Part shown: positions 62,430 through 64,000 of the stretch, one piece after another
Layout: the number at the start of each line of letters is the position of its first letter
Numbering within the stretch: position 1 is the first letter of the stretch
The notes under the pieces: model-generated
What the model saw: only the letters and a program-made list of their open reading frames with translations
What the model was told of the DNA's origin: nothing
Database searches by the model: none
Made by a program: the position numbers and the translations under genes
NCBI GenBank assembly: GCA_947561585.1
Contig: CANNZV010002544.1
Coordinates: 96,420-160,419 of the forward strand
Origin: Caprella mutica
Lineage: Eukaryota; Arthropoda; Malacostraca; Amphipoda; Caprellidae
Direction of reading: 5' to 3'
Length of the DNA stretch: 64,000 nt

Positions 62430-62770
62430 TTAAAAAATCTGGAATTGCTTTTGATTTGTAGAGCTAAGGTTATATAACAATTAACAAAAAGAAATCCATC
62501 AAGTATTCTGTTCATAATTAATTATATAAGAAATATTAACATACAACTTCCACTCTTTCTAAGATTCAATAGAAGAACAAGGCTGCAGTCTAACTTATTG
62601 CCTGTTGTCGTAAATTTAATGGTAATTAGGTCTAATGTTTTTTTAGGGCAACGGTATTTAGATACCGGTATAGGTAGCCATTTATAATATGTCTAAAAGC
62701 TTTATTATAGTTTGGAATTTTTCAAGATTCAATTGATTCTTTTTCTTTGCTTGACATTCTGATGTTAGAA
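62430..62770 (+). repeat. Host repeat R, copy 2 (unoccupied)
   Basis: Matches the joined flanks of elements 2 and 3 and lacks both insertions. A 12-bp-stem hairpin GGAGAGGACCTT/AAGGTCCTCTCC lies just before it at 62395-62420. Confidence 0.72.
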
Positions 62771-64000
62771 GTGAAATCACAGGAATAATTTAAATAACAA
62801 AATGTGATGAAAATATAGAACTAAATTTGAAATGGTTTGCAGTTTTGTAATCAGTAACCTTAGCTCTAATGAATAAGTTAGAACGGAGGGGACTTTTAAA
62901 TGATTTCTACATAGAGTTGCCAAATATTTTAATTCAAGAAATGTATCTAGAAATTATACCATGATATATAGTATAAATAACGGTAGCCGGTAAATTGCTC
63001 GAACGAACAATTCATCAAATGGATGATCACTCCGATAATAATAAAAAAATAAAATAGTTATTTAATTTCTAATTTAAAACAAAGACGGTTAGGTTCAGCT
63101 AATCGAAGTGATTAACTGACTTTTATTATTTAGAGCACTGTGAGCAATTTGTTCATTCTATCAATTGTTCCTTCGACCAATTTACCTAGAACCATAATTA
63201 GATAAAGTGTTTAGCATGGAGAGAATTAAAGAGTATTGAATCGTTCTAAACCAGCGGTATATAGTATTCGATACCGTTTCTTTTCGTTTCATCTATGATA
63301 TTCTTGGGATCTAAAATTTTAAGTGCATATATTGTCCCAACCCTGATCATCACACTCAAATGTTATAGTTTCTTGTGAAAAAGTATAGACTGTATTTTCA
63401 TAAACTCAGTCCATTCTGTGAAAGAACAAATATTTTAATTTTAACTGAAAATTGGGATATAAAAGGTTTTTTTTTAGGAATTCGCAAATGTTTCAAAATA
63501 CAACTGTCCACATCATGCTGTTTTGACACAATATTTTCCAACAAATTAATAATAATCTGTGTAACAAAATAATATATCTATTCAGTTAAAAACTCCAATT
63601 ATTATAATAATATCTGGATTATCATTCATATTTCTTCTGATTTGTCAATTAATAAAAACTTTAGTCTTTAGAAATGACTGTTATTTTTAAAATTAAAACA
63701 AACAAACTAAGTTATGTAATTACCGACACTTTATGCAATCGGTTCAAATGAGCAAATCATGTAATTAAAGATACCTACATATTCGATAGAACTGCGTTTG
63801 TTTTTGCTCTATTGACCGATTTATCCGAAATAGATAAGATTTTATCCATATAATCTAGCGAACGTTATGGAAAACAAAACACACTGATTAATATCTTTTA
63901 TTTGTTATGTGCAGGAAAATTATGGATTGACAATCAGTTAATTATGATAGCGGTTAACGTGAATATAATTTATACCCTTCAACAGCTGTGAACCATCCGG
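62771..64000. other. No gene seen
   Basis: AT-rich sequence without convincing ORFs, exons or repeats. 61830-62390 is similar. Confidence 0.45.

Overview
This is a eukaryotic nuclear window, most likely from an insect and plausibly a hemipteran. It is AT-rich. Its real genes are split into short GT-AG exons, and the products are animal proteins (chondroitin glycosyltransferase, ALG-2/PDCD6, Sm D2, PRPF39, a CUB plus S1 protease homologue). The space between and inside the genes is filled with transposable elements. I see no bacterial features, rRNA, standalone tRNA gene or CRISPR array. The taxonomic guess rests on gene and transposon flavour only.

Genes. (1) 303-1809 (+): the last three exons of a chondroitin synthase / GalNAc-transferase gene. 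(2) 21865-27413 (+): a complete ALG-2/PDCD6-like penta-EF-hand gene with four shared exons and two alternative terminal exons. (3) 28921-29961 (-): three exons of spliceosomal Sm D2; the first coding exon was not found. (4) 39391-45922 (-): PRPF39, a U1 snRNP-associated HAT-repeat protein, all coding exons, with a long G/Q/Y/P/N-rich tail. (5) 50836-52029 (-): an intronless secreted CUB plus trypsin-like protein that has lost its catalytic His and Ser. Genes 3 and 4 both act in splicing, but nothing shows that their closeness is functional.

Layout. 1-10.6 kb: gene 1 followed by relics of mariner, Penelope-like, ZMYM-type hAT and LINE elements and a possible LTR relic. 10.6-18.3 kb: one 7.6-kb foldback element whose arms are tandem arrays of a 159-bp monomer in opposite orientation, flanked by an 8-9 bp duplication; its interior is nested with a SINE fragment, a pogo-like element, a TA-flanked element and a dispersed repeat. 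18.4-21.4, 30.5-35.3 and 45.9-48.3 kb: three clusters of small nested palindromic elements. They share CCA...TGG ends, 8-bp target duplications and, in most families, one common central core, but each family has its own short reiterated phrase. 36-38.3 kb: a 30-bp palindrome, a 52-bp minisatellite and an inverted pair of dispersed repeats. 52.4-60.7 kb: a second series of foldback-like elements built from reiterated phrases, nested in each other; one insertion is supported by an empty copy of the same host repeat elsewhere in the window.

The most unusual content is the modular, nested phrase-repeat elements, supported by target duplications read directly from the sequence, and the duplicated terminal exon of the PDCD6-like gene.
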